This document shows, one piece after another, positions 34,960 through 43,872 of a stretch of DNA of 64,000 nt; positions within the stretch are counted from its first letter, which is position 1; each line of letters starts with the position of its first letter. The position numbers and the translations under genes were made by a program. This DNA is from Jeotgalibacillus marinus. GTDB taxonomy: Bacteria; Bacillota; Bacilli; Bacillales; Jeotgalibacillaceae. The DNA is taken from positions 1 through 64,000 of the forward strand of contig NZ_JBFMIA010000007.1 in NCBI RefSeq assembly GCF_040801915.1. Direction: 5' to 3'. Below the pieces are notes generated by a model, which was not told the DNA's origin, did no database searches, and was given only the letters and a program-made list of their open reading frames with translations.

Positions 34960-35135
34960 TCATAAATTAAAAAATCCTTGCATCACGATAAAGACACGAT
35001 TGTCCACTTCTGATCCGAAAGCTGTTTCTACGCCGGATTCACCGTATGGATTAATAATGAATACGGAACCGTCTTCCTGAACCTCTCCATTGTTGATTGA
35101 AATTTTCTCTTCCGTATCAAATGCTTTTTGACCAA
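34960..35135 (-). pseudogene. Unrecognised 57-codon gene tail inside the operon
   Basis: Between the 3-hydroxyacyl-CoA dehydrogenase stop and the thiolase start is an open frame without a start codon, encoding ISINNGEVQEDGSVFIINPYG then VETAFGSEVDNRVFIVMQG and a stop. It reads like a genuine C-terminal end, in the same direction as the operon. I do not recognise the family. It is best explained by deletion of an operon gene whose tail survives. Confidence 0.6.
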
Positions 35136-35138
35136 CAT

Positions 35139-36044
35139 TTAAACTTTTATTTCATTCCCCACTCTGGTTCCTTTTGCATCATATTCGTAAAAACCTTTTC
35201 CTGTCTTTTTACCTAGCTCTCCTTTTTCTACTTTTTCAGCGACGATCCTTGCTGGTTTATCTTTCTCGTCGCCGCTTTCATTGTATCGTTGCATCCGCAC
35301 GAAATAATTTACATCAATGCCCGTCAAATCCATTAAAGCAAACGGACCAATCGGGTGATTTAGTGCTTTTTTACAGACAAGATCAATTTCTTCATGCGTG
35401 GCGTAACCGTTTTCATATAAAAATACAGCTTCATCCATCAATTTACCGAGAATGCGATTAGCAATGAATCCTGAAATTTCTTTCTTAAGTAAAACCGGTG
35501 TTTTCCGGATGTTTTTCACAAATGCTATGCTCTTCTCAGCTGTTTTATCAGATGTATGGGGGCCCTTAACCACTTCGACCATTTCCATCACAAGAACTGG
35601 ATTAAAAAAATGGATATTACAGACGTTTTCTGGATGACTAACGACATCTGCTATTTTTGAACTAACAATCGTTGAACTGTTCGTCGCTAATATCGCATCA
35701 TCTGCAACGATTTTATCGAGCTTTGCAAAAAGATCACGTTTCGCATCCAATTTTTCAACAATCGCTTCAATCACCATATTTGCATTTGACAAATCTTCAA
35801 TGCTTGCCGTAAAAGAAAGGCGATCAAACGCGCTGTCTACCTCTTCACGCGTGTATCTCCCTTTTTCAACACGCCTATCCATCTGCCCTTTGAGAAACAC
35901 CTTTGCCTTATCAAGACTTTCTAGTTCAATATCTTGCAGTGTGACCGGATAACCAGCAAGCGCACAAACCATCGCAATTTGTGAACCCATCGTACCTGAA
36001 CCGACAACGGCTACGTGATTAATTTCATTTTTTTTCATCAACAT
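35139..36044 (-). CDS. 3-hydroxyacyl-CoA dehydrogenase
   Basis: A 301-residue NAD-dependent enzyme oxidising 3-hydroxyacyl-CoA. The Rossmann motif is VVGSGTMGSQIAM. The catalytic His-Glu pair lies in NIHFFNPVLVMEMVEVV. NRILGKLMDEA and the C-terminal TGKGFYEYD segment are typical. Stand-alone form, not fused to a hydratase. Starts at ATG 36044 or 36038; the ribosome site AGAGG fits either. Confidence 0.93.
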   Translation of the reverse strand: MLMKKNEINHVAVVGSGTMGSQIAMVCALAGYPVTLQDIELESLDKAKVFLKGQMDRRVEKGRYTREEVDSAFDRLSFTASIEDLSNANMVIEAIVEKLDAKRDLFAKLDKIVADDAILATNSSTIVSSKIADVVSHPENVCNIHFFNPVLVMEMVEVVKGPHTSDKTAEKSIAFVKNIRKTPVLLKKEISGFIANRILGKLMDEAVFLYENGYATHEEIDLVCKKALNHPIGPFALMDLTGIDVNYFVRMQRYNESGDEKDKPARIVAEKVEKGELGKKTGKGFYEYDAKGTRVGNEIKV

Positions 36045-36108
36045 CCATTCCTCTCTTTTATCATTCTTCTTTCATCCATGTACGCTTCAAAAGCTACTTG
36101 ATTAATTT

Positions 36109-37728
36109 TTACTTTTCCTCATTAAACTCCACTTCTCTCTTCTCTAGTTCCTCTTTAATGAGCAATCTTTTTAATAGCTTGCCAACTGTATTTCTAGGCA
36201 GTTCGTCTATCACTTCAAATTCTTTCGGTACTTTGTAAGGTGTTAACTTTGAATAACAGTACCCCTTTATTTCGTCTATATCGATTGTGATATCCTCTTG
36301 TGGAACGATAAATGCTTTTATCATTTCTTCCCCCATGCCATAAGGTATACTTGCTACTGCGGCTTCTTGAATATCAGGATGTTCGTATAAGACACTTTCT
36401 ACTTCTTGGGGATAAATATTAAAACCTCCAACGATAATCATTTCTTTTTTTCTACCGACGATATAAAAATAGCCTTCTTCATCCATCATTGCGAGGTCGC
36501 CTGTATATAGCCAGCCATTTTGTAGCGCCTTTCTCGTTTCTTCCTCGCTGTTCCAATAGCCTTTCATGATTTGAGGCCCTTTAATGAGCAACTCGCCAAC
36601 ACAATTCGGCCCCAGTTCTGTGTCATATTCGTCAATAATCATACAATCTGTACCCGGAAATGGAATGCCGATGCTGCCTACTTTTCGTTTAGCGAATGGC
36701 GGATTACGATGTGTTGACGGGGAGGCCTCCGACATACCGAATCCTTCACAGATCACAGCACCTGTCAATTCTTCAAAGCTCTTAATGACTTCGATCGGGA
36801 GTGGTGCCGAACCAGACGAGCAATGTTTTAAGCACTTTAAATCGTATTTTCCGATAGCTGGATAATTGATGAACGCATTATACATTTTGGGTACGCCTGG
36901 GAAAAATGACGGCCGATATTTCTTCACTTTCTCTAGAACATCTTGAATCTTAAATTTTGGAAACAAAAGAATCGTAGCACCGAGGTGAATGCCGAGATTC
37001 ATCGCGCTCGTCATTGCATACACATGGTAAAGTGGAGTCGCTGTCAGAATAACCTCTTCTCCCTGCCTCATCGTTTCACCATACATTTCAAAGCTTTGAA
37101 CGACGTTGGAAGTAAGATTGAAATGAGTCAGCATCGCTCCTTTAATTTCTCCACTCGTTCCTCCTGTGTATTGAATAACAGCGATGTCTTCATGAGGATC
37201 AATGTATTCAGGTCCGCTTATTTCCTTGCCATTTTCAATAAGTGCTCGAAGCGATACGAATTCACTGTCGTCTTCAATCGAGAAGCACTGTTCGAACGAA
37301 TACACTTCTTTTATTTTTTCAACTGTACGTTTAGCATTCTTGTCGAACACTATATATTGCGTGCACGAATCAACGACAATCTGCATCAACTCCCGGGATG
37401 TATACATTGGATTCACTTGAACAGCAATGAGACCAAGTGCCTGCGCAGCATAGTAACTCACAATATAAAGAGGGTGATTAGCCATCATCAGTCCAATCCG
37501 ATCCCCTTTTTTCAAACCAATCTCTTTCCATTTCCCAGCTAGTTTGTCTACTTGATTCTTTAAAGTCGTATAATCGATCCGTTCGTCTTCAAAAACAATC
37601 GCTGTATGGTCAGGGAACTTTTTAACAGTATTCATCAAAAGTGTGTAGATTGAGCTTTCCGGTAGCAGAATAGATGAAGTTCTCTCTCCATACCATTGTT
37701 CCCAAGGTTTTTTTACCGTTTCTCCCAT
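36109..37728 (-). CDS. Long-chain-type acyl-CoA ligase (AMP-forming)
   Basis: A 539-residue ANL-superfamily ligase activating a carboxylic acid to its CoA ester. The phosphate-binding loop is IQYTGGTSGEIKGAMLTH; other motifs are GFGMSEASP, the hinge YTGDLAMMDEEGYFYIVGRKKEMI, and the C-terminal catalytic Lys in PRNTVGKLLKR. Start chosen at ATG 37728 (GGGGTG upstream), 16 bases after the TAXI gene stop; a longer in-frame extension overlaps that gene and lacks support. This is the activation step for whatever the TRAP system imports. Confidence 0.92.
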   Translation of the reverse strand: MGETVKKPWEQWYGERTSSILLPESSIYTLLMNTVKKFPDHTAIVFEDERIDYTTLKNQVDKLAGKWKEIGLKKGDRIGLMMANHPLYIVSYYAAQALGLIAVQVNPMYTSRELMQIVVDSCTQYIVFDKNAKRTVEKIKEVYSFEQCFSIEDDSEFVSLRALIENGKEISGPEYIDPHEDIAVIQYTGGTSGEIKGAMLTHFNLTSNVVQSFEMYGETMRQGEEVILTATPLYHVYAMTSAMNLGIHLGATILLFPKFKIQDVLEKVKKYRPSFFPGVPKMYNAFINYPAIGKYDLKCLKHCSSGSAPLPIEVIKSFEELTGAVICEGFGMSEASPSTHRNPPFAKRKVGSIGIPFPGTDCMIIDEYDTELGPNCVGELLIKGPQIMKGYWNSEEETRKALQNGWLYTGDLAMMDEEGYFYIVGRKKEMIIVGGFNIYPQEVESVLYEHPDIQEAAVASIPYGMGEEMIKAFIVPQEDITIDIDEIKGYCYSKLTPYKVPKEFEVIDELPRNTVGKLLKRLLIKEELEKREVEFNEEK

Positions 37729-37744
37729 CGTCTGCACCCCAGTT

Positions 37745-38761
37745 CTATTCGAATATACCTTCTTCTTCATAATATTTTTTTGCCCCTGGATGCAATGTAG
37801 TTTTATCAATCCCGTCAAATATTGTATCTTTAGTAAAATGAGCGGCACGTTCCGGAATTTGCTCTTCAAAAATATCGATGTTTTCCCAAAATAACTTAGT
37901 CAAATTGTATACATATTCCTCATCAAGATCGGTACGAGCCGTTAACATCGAAACGGTTGTGTACGTCAGCACTTCTTCATCCATACCTATATACGATTGT
38001 GCTGGAATTGCTCCCGCAGAAATCCCGTAATCTTTTTCTTCTATTTTGTCGAGTTTATCTTGATCTATCGGCAGAATCCGCAATTTATTTGTCAGCTCTA
38101 TGTCCTGTAGAGCTAACACTGAAGGAGCGCCACCTCCGAGGAATACATCAACTGAATTATCTACGAGCATCGCAGCACCGTCATTATAATCGCCATAAGA
38201 TGTTTTCCCGCCAGCATTTTTGACCGATTCCTCATCGATTCCGTATTCTTTCATCATTTTCCAAAAAGCAACAGCACCTCCTCCGTTTTTTGGACCGAGG
38301 AATATGTGCTTATCTTCAATATCCTGAATCTTGTTTATTTTGTTGTTTTTATCAAGTACGGCAATCGTTTGATACACTGGAGTAAGTGAGGCTACCGCTG
38401 CGACAGTATCAAGTTTTTCTTCAAAAGTCCCCTCTCCTGCAATTGCCTCAGAGTAATCCGATGTGTAGTTCATACCTATGTGAATATCTCCTACGTCAAG
38501 AGACCTTAAATTTGCTGTAGATCCGCCTTCAATTTGTGAAGCATTCAACCCATTAAAGTTATCCATGTATATATCTGACATAACCGTTGTGATGGGATAC
38601 CATCCCGATCCCATAGGCCCTGTTCCAATTTGCAAAAACTTCTCAGGCGCTGTCAGTTTACTATTGTCTCCTCCCACGTTGTCTCCTTCTCCACTACCGC
38701 ACCCCACTAGTACAACCATTAAAATACCAAATGTTGCTTTCAATAACGCGCTTTTCATCAT
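37745..38761 (-). CDS. TAXI-family TRAP transporter receptor lipoprotein
   Basis: A 338-residue substrate-binding lipoprotein. The signal peptide ends in the lipobox LVGC (Cys 21), followed by a Gly/Ser/Asp linker. The mature protein begins QIGTGPMGSGWYPITTVMSDIY, the TAXI-type N-terminus, and contains GGSTANLRSLDVGDIHIGMNY in the family position. It anchors outside the membrane and passes the ligand to the fused permease. AAAAAGGAGG precedes the ATG. Ligand identity is not evident. Confidence 0.92.
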   Translation of the reverse strand: MMKSALLKATFGILMVVLVGCGSGEGDNVGGDNSKLTAPEKFLQIGTGPMGSGWYPITTVMSDIYMDNFNGLNASQIEGGSTANLRSLDVGDIHIGMNYTSDYSEAIAGEGTFEEKLDTVAAVASLTPVYQTIAVLDKNNKINKIQDIEDKHIFLGPKNGGGAVAFWKMMKEYGIDEESVKNAGGKTSYGDYNDGAAMLVDNSVDVFLGGGAPSVLALQDIELTNKLRILPIDQDKLDKIEEKDYGISAGAIPAQSYIGMDEEVLTYTTVSMLTARTDLDEEYVYNLTKLFWENIDIFEEQIPERAAHFTKDTIFDGIDKTTLHPGAKKYYEEEGIFE

Positions 38762-38788
38762 TTTAATTCCTCCTTTTTATTCTCGACC

Positions 38789-40756
38789 TTATTGCGCGTC
38801 TGCCCTTTGAATCACTTCAGCTTTTCCTGTAAACTCCTTCTTTTGCCACATATAAACGACAATGAACAACACAATACCTGCAAGATCCGTCAAGAGGCCA
38901 GGAATAATTAAAGCGGCCGCAGCGATAAATAAAAGAAGGCGCTGGATGATGTTAAGCCGATTGATTAAATAATTTTCTACTGCTGATGCAAAAATATAAC
39001 AGCTTATTAAAGCGCTTACAATAACTAAGATAACCGCACTTATATTCTCACTTTGCAAAAGAAGTTCGGGGTTGTAAGCGAATATAAATGGGACTAAAAA
39101 TCCACCTACTCCAATTTTCATCGCATAAAGTGCTGTTGCATTTGGATTGGATCCAGCAATCCCTGCTGTTGTATACGCTGTAATCGCAACTGGTGGCGTC
39201 AGGCCAGAAAGCACTCCAAAATAAAACACGAACATGTGAGCAGAGATCAAGTTAATATCCGCAGCTACCAATGCTGGAACACCGAGGACAGATAAAATTA
39301 CGTAAGCAGATACTGTTGGCATACCCATACCTAGAATAATAGATGAGATGGCAATCATGACGAGCAATAAAAATGTCTTGCCGTCCGCAACCCCGATCAT
39401 AAACCGTGAAAAATTCATACCGAGTCCTGTTAATGAAACAGCACCGACAATGATTCCCGCAGTTGCACATGCCGCAATAACAGTAAGTGCTCCTCTAACC
39501 CCATCTTCAATAGCACCGAGGATACGAAGCAGGTTCATTCTTGTTGCTTTTCTGATCCAACTGAGTGCGATCGTAATGAAAATAGCATAAAAGCCAGCTT
39601 TCATCGGGCTGTACCCCATAACCATTAAACCGATAATGATGGGAATTGGTAAAAATAAATATCCTTGTTTTATCAAAGATTCCCATGGATTTGGGAGGAA
39701 TTCTTTCGGAATACCTGAAAGTTCAAGCTTTTTCGAATGAAAATAAACGATAAATCCAGCAATGAGAAAATAAACAATCGCTGGAATAAGCGCATAAAGC
39801 GCCAATTTAATAAAAGGAACACCGGTTGCTTCCGCCATGATGAAAACTGATGCACCCATAATTGGCGGCATAATTTGTCCTCCTTGAGAGGCAACTGCTT
39901 CAACGGCAGCAGCAAACTTCTTGGAATAACCCATTTTTTTCATGAGCGGAATAGTGAATGAACCGGTAATCGCAGCGTTCGCCGCCCCATTTCCTGTAAT
40001 AGTTGAAACGAGCGCACTCGCGCCGATTGCAGATAAAGCCGGCCCACCTGCTTTATTTCCGAGTGCTCCAAAAGAAAAGTTTGTAAAAAACTGTCCGCCG
40101 CCCGATTTCATTAAAAATGAACCAAAAATGACAAATAAAATGAGTATCGTCGAACTGATATAAATAGGTGTGCTGAAAATGCCCAGTGTACTGTTAAACA
40201 TTTGATCAATCATTTTCCCGTAACGAGCACCTGGGTGGGCGAGAATTCCGGGGAAATAGCTACCAAAGAAAATGTATACGAGAAAAAACAAACCGATTAA
40301 AGACATCAAAAGTCCATTTGTTCTTCTCGTTGCTTCAAGAACAAGCGCTAACAAAATCGTTCCATATATCATATCTAGATCACTGACATTTCCCTGACGC
40401 ATTTGTATACCCTCTACATCTGTCAGCATATACCAACCAGTAACAATCGTTAATCCAATAAAAAGAATATCGATATACCCAAAGCTTTTTCCTTTTCTAA
40501 ACGGAAAAATTAAAAAGATAAGCAAAAGTGCCCACAATACGTGAATTGCACGCTGTTGCCATGACTCAAGGGTGCCAAATCCTGCAGTATAAATGTGGAA
40601 GACTCCCATTCCAATCGCCAGCAAAGAAATAATGAGCATAAATACTCGTTTTTTGTTCCACTTCTCTTTGCGGGATTGCCATAATATTTCCGCATTAGAC
40701 GGCTGTTCTTCAACGATTGTGTTGATTTTCCGAACAGGTTCTTCTGCTGTTGTCAT
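38789..40756 (-). CDS. TRAP transporter permease, fused 4TM/12TM subunits
   Basis: A 655-residue permease of the type fusing the small (DctQ) and large (DctM) subunits, the partner of TAXI receptors. The N-terminal 150 residues carry the small subunit. The large part has FMMPTVSAYV-like GMGMPTVSAYVIL, GNGAANAAITGSFTIPLMKKMGY and FFGVLSGLTPPVAITAY. Uptake is driven by a Na+ or H+ gradient. ATG 40756 follows AAGGGGTGG. It begins 30 bases after the SDR stop. Confidence 0.93.
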   Translation of the reverse strand: MTTAEEPVRKINTIVEEQPSNAEILWQSRKEKWNKKRVFMLIISLLAIGMGVFHIYTAGFGTLESWQQRAIHVLWALLLIFLIFPFRKGKSFGYIDILFIGLTIVTGWYMLTDVEGIQMRQGNVSDLDMIYGTILLALVLEATRRTNGLLMSLIGLFFLVYIFFGSYFPGILAHPGARYGKMIDQMFNSTLGIFSTPIYISSTILILFVIFGSFLMKSGGGQFFTNFSFGALGNKAGGPALSAIGASALVSTITGNGAANAAITGSFTIPLMKKMGYSKKFAAAVEAVASQGGQIMPPIMGASVFIMAEATGVPFIKLALYALIPAIVYFLIAGFIVYFHSKKLELSGIPKEFLPNPWESLIKQGYLFLPIPIIIGLMVMGYSPMKAGFYAIFITIALSWIRKATRMNLLRILGAIEDGVRGALTVIAACATAGIIVGAVSLTGLGMNFSRFMIGVADGKTFLLLVMIAISSIILGMGMPTVSAYVILSVLGVPALVAADINLISAHMFVFYFGVLSGLTPPVAITAYTTAGIAGSNPNATALYAMKIGVGGFLVPFIFAYNPELLLQSENISAVILVIVSALISCYIFASAVENYLINRLNIIQRLLLFIAAAALIIPGLLTDLAGIVLFIVVYMWQKKEFTGKAEVIQRADAQ

Positions 40757-40786
40757 CTTAACCACCCCTTGCATATATCTTTAACG

Positions 40787-41554
40787 TTACAATGAACTGC
40801 CACCGTCTACTGCAATAATTTGACCGGTAATATAATCGCTCGCACGACTTGCTAATAATAGAGCGGTGCCTTTTAAAGACTGTTCATCTCCAATTTTCCC
40901 CATAGGATGACTAGATTTAATGGCATCTCCTTTCACTTCAAGAGTATGTTTCGTCATTTTAGTTTCAAAAAAACCAGGCGCAATCGCATTGATCGTAATA
41001 TTGTTTCCGGCCCATTTACGTGCCAAATCTTTTGTAAAATGATGAATCGCTGCTTTACTCGTACTATAACCAATCGCATTCAGCACTTCTTTCGGTTCCG
41101 CTTTTAATCCAGCAACAGAGCCAATGTTTATAATTTTACCGCTGTTTTGCTTCAGCATATGGCGACCTGCCTCTCGGCACATCAGAAATGTTCCTGTGGT
41201 ATTAACATTTATGACTTTGTTCCATGCTTCAAGCGGCATATCTTCTACTTTTTCACCCCATGTCGCCCCGCTGTTATTAACTAAAATATCGATTTTATCA
41301 AAGGTATCAATTACTTCTTTAATCGTTCGCTTTACATCTTCTTCATCACTTACATTACAGGAAAAGGCCGCTGTCTTTACTCCGTATTTTTGGGTGATTT
41401 CTTGCGCAGTTTCCAGACAGACATCGTATTTACGGGAGCAGACGGCGATATTTGCGCCGTGCTCCGCATACACTTCTGCCATTAATTTACCAAGTCCACT
41501 CCCACCACCCGTAATAAGAGCGGTCTTTCCACTTAGATCAAATAATGACGTCAT
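40787..41554 (-). CDS. Short-chain dehydrogenase/reductase
   Basis: A 255-residue classical SDR: cofactor motif TGGGSGLGKLMAE, NNSGATWG, catalytic Ser (GSVAGL), Tyr and Lys (YSTSKAA), and C-terminal DYITGQIIAVDGGSSL. It has an Arg-type NADP pocket (CSRKYDV). Within the operon it could oxidise a hydroxyl group before or after CoA activation. Gene order between the acyl-CoA dehydrogenase and transporter genes makes it a core pathway member. Confidence 0.9.
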   Translation of the reverse strand: MTSLFDLSGKTALITGGGSGLGKLMAEVYAEHGANIAVCSRKYDVCLETAQEITQKYGVKTAAFSCNVSDEEDVKRTIKEVIDTFDKIDILVNNSGATWGEKVEDMPLEAWNKVINVNTTGTFLMCREAGRHMLKQNSGKIINIGSVAGLKAEPKEVLNAIGYSTSKAAIHHFTKDLARKWAGNNITINAIAPGFFETKMTKHTLEVKGDAIKSSHPMGKIGDEQSLKGTALLLASRASDYITGQIIAVDGGSSL

Positions 41555-41576
41555 TACTGTTCCCCCATTCAGATAT

Positions 41577-42722
41577 TTATCTTTCTAACACTTTTCGTGC
41601 AATAATTAGACGTTGAATCTCATTTGTACCTTCATAAATCTTCGTAATGCGAGCGTCTCGGTAAAATCTCTCTATCGGATAATCAGCAACGTATCCCATG
41701 CCACCATGGATTTGAACAGCTTTATCTGCTACTTTATTAAATACATCAGAAGCGAATAGTTTTGCCATAGACGCTTCTTTAATCACTCTTTTCCCTTCAT
41801 CAATTAGAAGTGCTGCTTTCAAAGTAAGCATTCGGGCCGCTTCTGTTTCTGTTGCCATGTCTGCAATCATCCATTGAATCGCTTGATTATCCGCAATCGG
41901 CTTACCGAATTGCTTTCTTTCATTTGCATACGAAGCGGATAGTTCGATCAATTTATCGCACGAACCTACTGCTCTCGCAGCGAGCCCAACGCGTCCTTCT
42001 CCGAGGATTTTCAAAGCAGACACATAGCCCATGCCAATTTTTCCGATCACGTTTTCTTCCGGAACTTCACAGTCTTCAAAAATGAGTTGAGCAGTGTAAG
42101 AACCTCGAAGACCCATTTTTTTATCCGTTTTTCCAATCGTGAAACCTGGAAAATCTTTTTCTATTAAGAAAGCCGTAATACCGCCTTTTGCACCTTTTTC
42201 TTTATCCGTTAAAGCAAAAACAGTAAAAACATCTGCCACTGGCGCATTTGTAATAAAGTGTTTCGTTCCATTCACGATCCATTTATCCCCACATTTTTCT
42301 GCTCTCGTTTCTAAATTAGTTGCGTCCGATCCGGCTCCCGGTTCCGAAAGAGCAAATGCTGCAATTTTTTCTCCTGAAGCCATTTCTGGTAAGTATTTTC
42401 GTTTCATCTCTTCAGATGCGAATTTTACAAGCCCTGTGCTTCCTATTCCTGTGTGTGCACTAATTAAACTGACAAAGCCATTATGCGTTCGGCCAAGCTG
42501 TTCAAGGACAGCTACCTTACCAACTGCATTCAACCCGATGCCACCGTACTCTTCTGGAATACTCATTCCGAACAATCCAAGCTCTTTTGCCAGTTCTACT
42601 AAATGCTGAGGGATTTTATCTTCTTCCTCTATTTGCTGTGCGTATGGTTCTACTTCTTTCTCTACATAGTTTCGAACCATTTGTGTCATTTGCTCAATCT
42701 CTGGTAACAATTTGAATGTCAT
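41577..42722 (-). CDS. Acyl-CoA dehydrogenase, first gene of the catabolic operon
   Basis: A 381-residue FAD flavoprotein introducing the alpha,beta double bond. Motifs are AFALSEPGAGSDATNLETRAE (FAD contact), the C-terminal QIHGGMGYVADYPIERFYRDARITKIYEGTNE pattern in two parts with the catalytic Glu of IYEG, and a short-chain length. The ATG follows AGGGAGG. It is the promoter-proximal gene, about 50 bases downstream of a sigma-54 promoter. Confidence 0.93.
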   Translation of the reverse strand: MTFKLLPEIEQMTQMVRNYVEKEVEPYAQQIEEEDKIPQHLVELAKELGLFGMSIPEEYGGIGLNAVGKVAVLEQLGRTHNGFVSLISAHTGIGSTGLVKFASEEMKRKYLPEMASGEKIAAFALSEPGAGSDATNLETRAEKCGDKWIVNGTKHFITNAPVADVFTVFALTDKEKGAKGGITAFLIEKDFPGFTIGKTDKKMGLRGSYTAQLIFEDCEVPEENVIGKIGMGYVSALKILGEGRVGLAARAVGSCDKLIELSASYANERKQFGKPIADNQAIQWMIADMATETEAARMLTLKAALLIDEGKRVIKEASMAKLFASDVFNKVADKAVQIHGGMGYVADYPIERFYRDARITKIYEGTNEIQRLIIARKVLER

Positions 42723-42771
42723 GTTAGTTTCCTCCCTTTATGGTCGATCTCAATGATCTATATAAAGATAC

Positions 42772-42788
42772 TTGCAACTAACGTGCCA
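42772..42788 (-). promoter_or_regulatory. Sigma-54 (-24/-12) promoter of the catabolic operon
   Basis: The minus strand reads TGGCACGTTAGTTGCAA, matching the consensus TGGCAC-N5-TTGCA exactly. It lies about 50 bases upstream of the acyl-CoA dehydrogenase ATG. Transcription from it requires RpoN plus an enhancer-binding protein, both encoded just upstream. Confidence 0.92.
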
Positions 42789-42847
42789 AACTTCCACATG
42801 CCTATTCCCGTTGTTCTTGAGCTACCTACCCATTTAAAACCAAAACC

Positions 42848-42932
42848 TTCGATTCATTTGTGAATCGAATAAACTTCAATCACTCTCACATAAGTGATTC
42901 AAAAACGCATCAATGATTCATTTGTGAATAAT
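42848..42932. promoter_or_regulatory. Three inverted repeats, probable enhancer sites (UAS)
   Basis: IR1 (42848-42869) is TTCGATTCA-TTTG-TGAATCGAA, a perfect 9-bp palindrome. IR2 (42878-42899) is AATCACT-N8-AGTGATT. IR3 (42914-42932) contains ATTCA-TTTG-TGAAT, sharing IR1's core. Centres are 30 and 34 bases apart, about three helical turns, and lie 60-145 bases upstream of the -24 element, the usual UAS distance. The activator at 43869 is the likely ligand. Confidence 0.8.
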
Positions 42933-42963
42933 TAACGACAAAAAAACTTGTAAAAATACAGCT

Positions 42964-43872
42964 TTACAAGTTTTTCTCTCTACTTTTTAATAGGTAATAA
43001 ACGGTTTTTACTGTGTTTAACGACTTTTTGTACACGGATGCTTTGTTGATTAAATAACCGATTAACTCGTCAGCTTCTGTTACTTTTCCCTTTCGAACGT
43101 CCTGAAGCATCGATGTCGTGTGCTTTCTTGCAAATTCTGCATTTTGAAAAGCAATTTCGATGTCCTCTTCACCCAGCGGATAGCCAGACAATGCGGCTAT
43201 CTCAATTGTTTCCGATCCGATCATCGCTGCTATTTCTCTTAAATGAGGATCCTCAAGTATTTGCCCAATCGTCCTATCCGTCGCTGCAGATAATGGATTG
43301 AATATTAAGCTAAATAAATATTTCTTCCATTTTCTCAACATAATTTGTTGCGAACAGTCCGCAGGGATTTGTGCTTCGTTTAACAAGACGGAGATTTTTT
43401 TTGCGGCTTCTTGCCCGCCATCACTAAGCGCACCTATAACAAGTCTATACCTTCCGCTTTGTTTAATAACGCCTGGTGATTCAACCGATGCCTGCACATA
43501 TACCGCCGCTGACAGTACCCGATCTTTGCCAAATACCTCGACAAGCGTTTCTTCGTTGTTCACACCATTTTGCAGCGTCATGACATACGCTGATTCATGA
43601 ATCACTTCTTTCAACTTTTCTGCCGTCTCTTTCGTATCTCCGGATTTCACACAAAATAAAATGAGTTCGCAATCAGCAAGAGCTTCAACATTTTCAGAGA
43701 ATGTTTGATAGATTGTTATTTTTTTATTCTCTCTAACAATCGACAATCCATTTTTGTTCATTTCAGCTAAGTGTGCCCCGCGTGCAATGTACCTTACATC
43801 GTGTACCGCTTCTGTTAAAAAACTTCCAAAAAAAGAACCGACAGCACCGCTGCCCATAATACCAATTTTCAT
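42964..43872 (-). CDS. Ketopantoate-reductase-like oxidoreductase (ApbA/PanE family)
   Basis: A 302-residue NADPH-dependent reductase with the cofactor motif GIMGSGAVGSFFGSFL and the catalytic Lys region LRKWKKYLFSLIFNPLSA. The start overlaps the activator's stop by four bases (ATGA), so it is translationally coupled to it and upstream of the operon promoter. Family members reduce ketopantoate or other 2-oxo acids; pantothenate genes are not nearby, so a role on a pathway intermediate is more likely (inference). Confidence 0.82.
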   Translation of the reverse strand: MKIGIMGSGAVGSFFGSFLTEAVHDVRYIARGAHLAEMNKNGLSIVRENKKITIYQTFSENVEALADCELILFCVKSGDTKETAEKLKEVIHESAYVMTLQNGVNNEETLVEVFGKDRVLSAAVYVQASVESPGVIKQSGRYRLVIGALSDGGQEAAKKISVLLNEAQIPADCSQQIMLRKWKKYLFSLIFNPLSAATDRTIGQILEDPHLREIAAMIGSETIEIAALSGYPLGEEDIEIAFQNAEFARKHTTSMLQDVRKGKVTEADELIGYLINKASVYKKSLNTVKTVYYLLKSREKNL

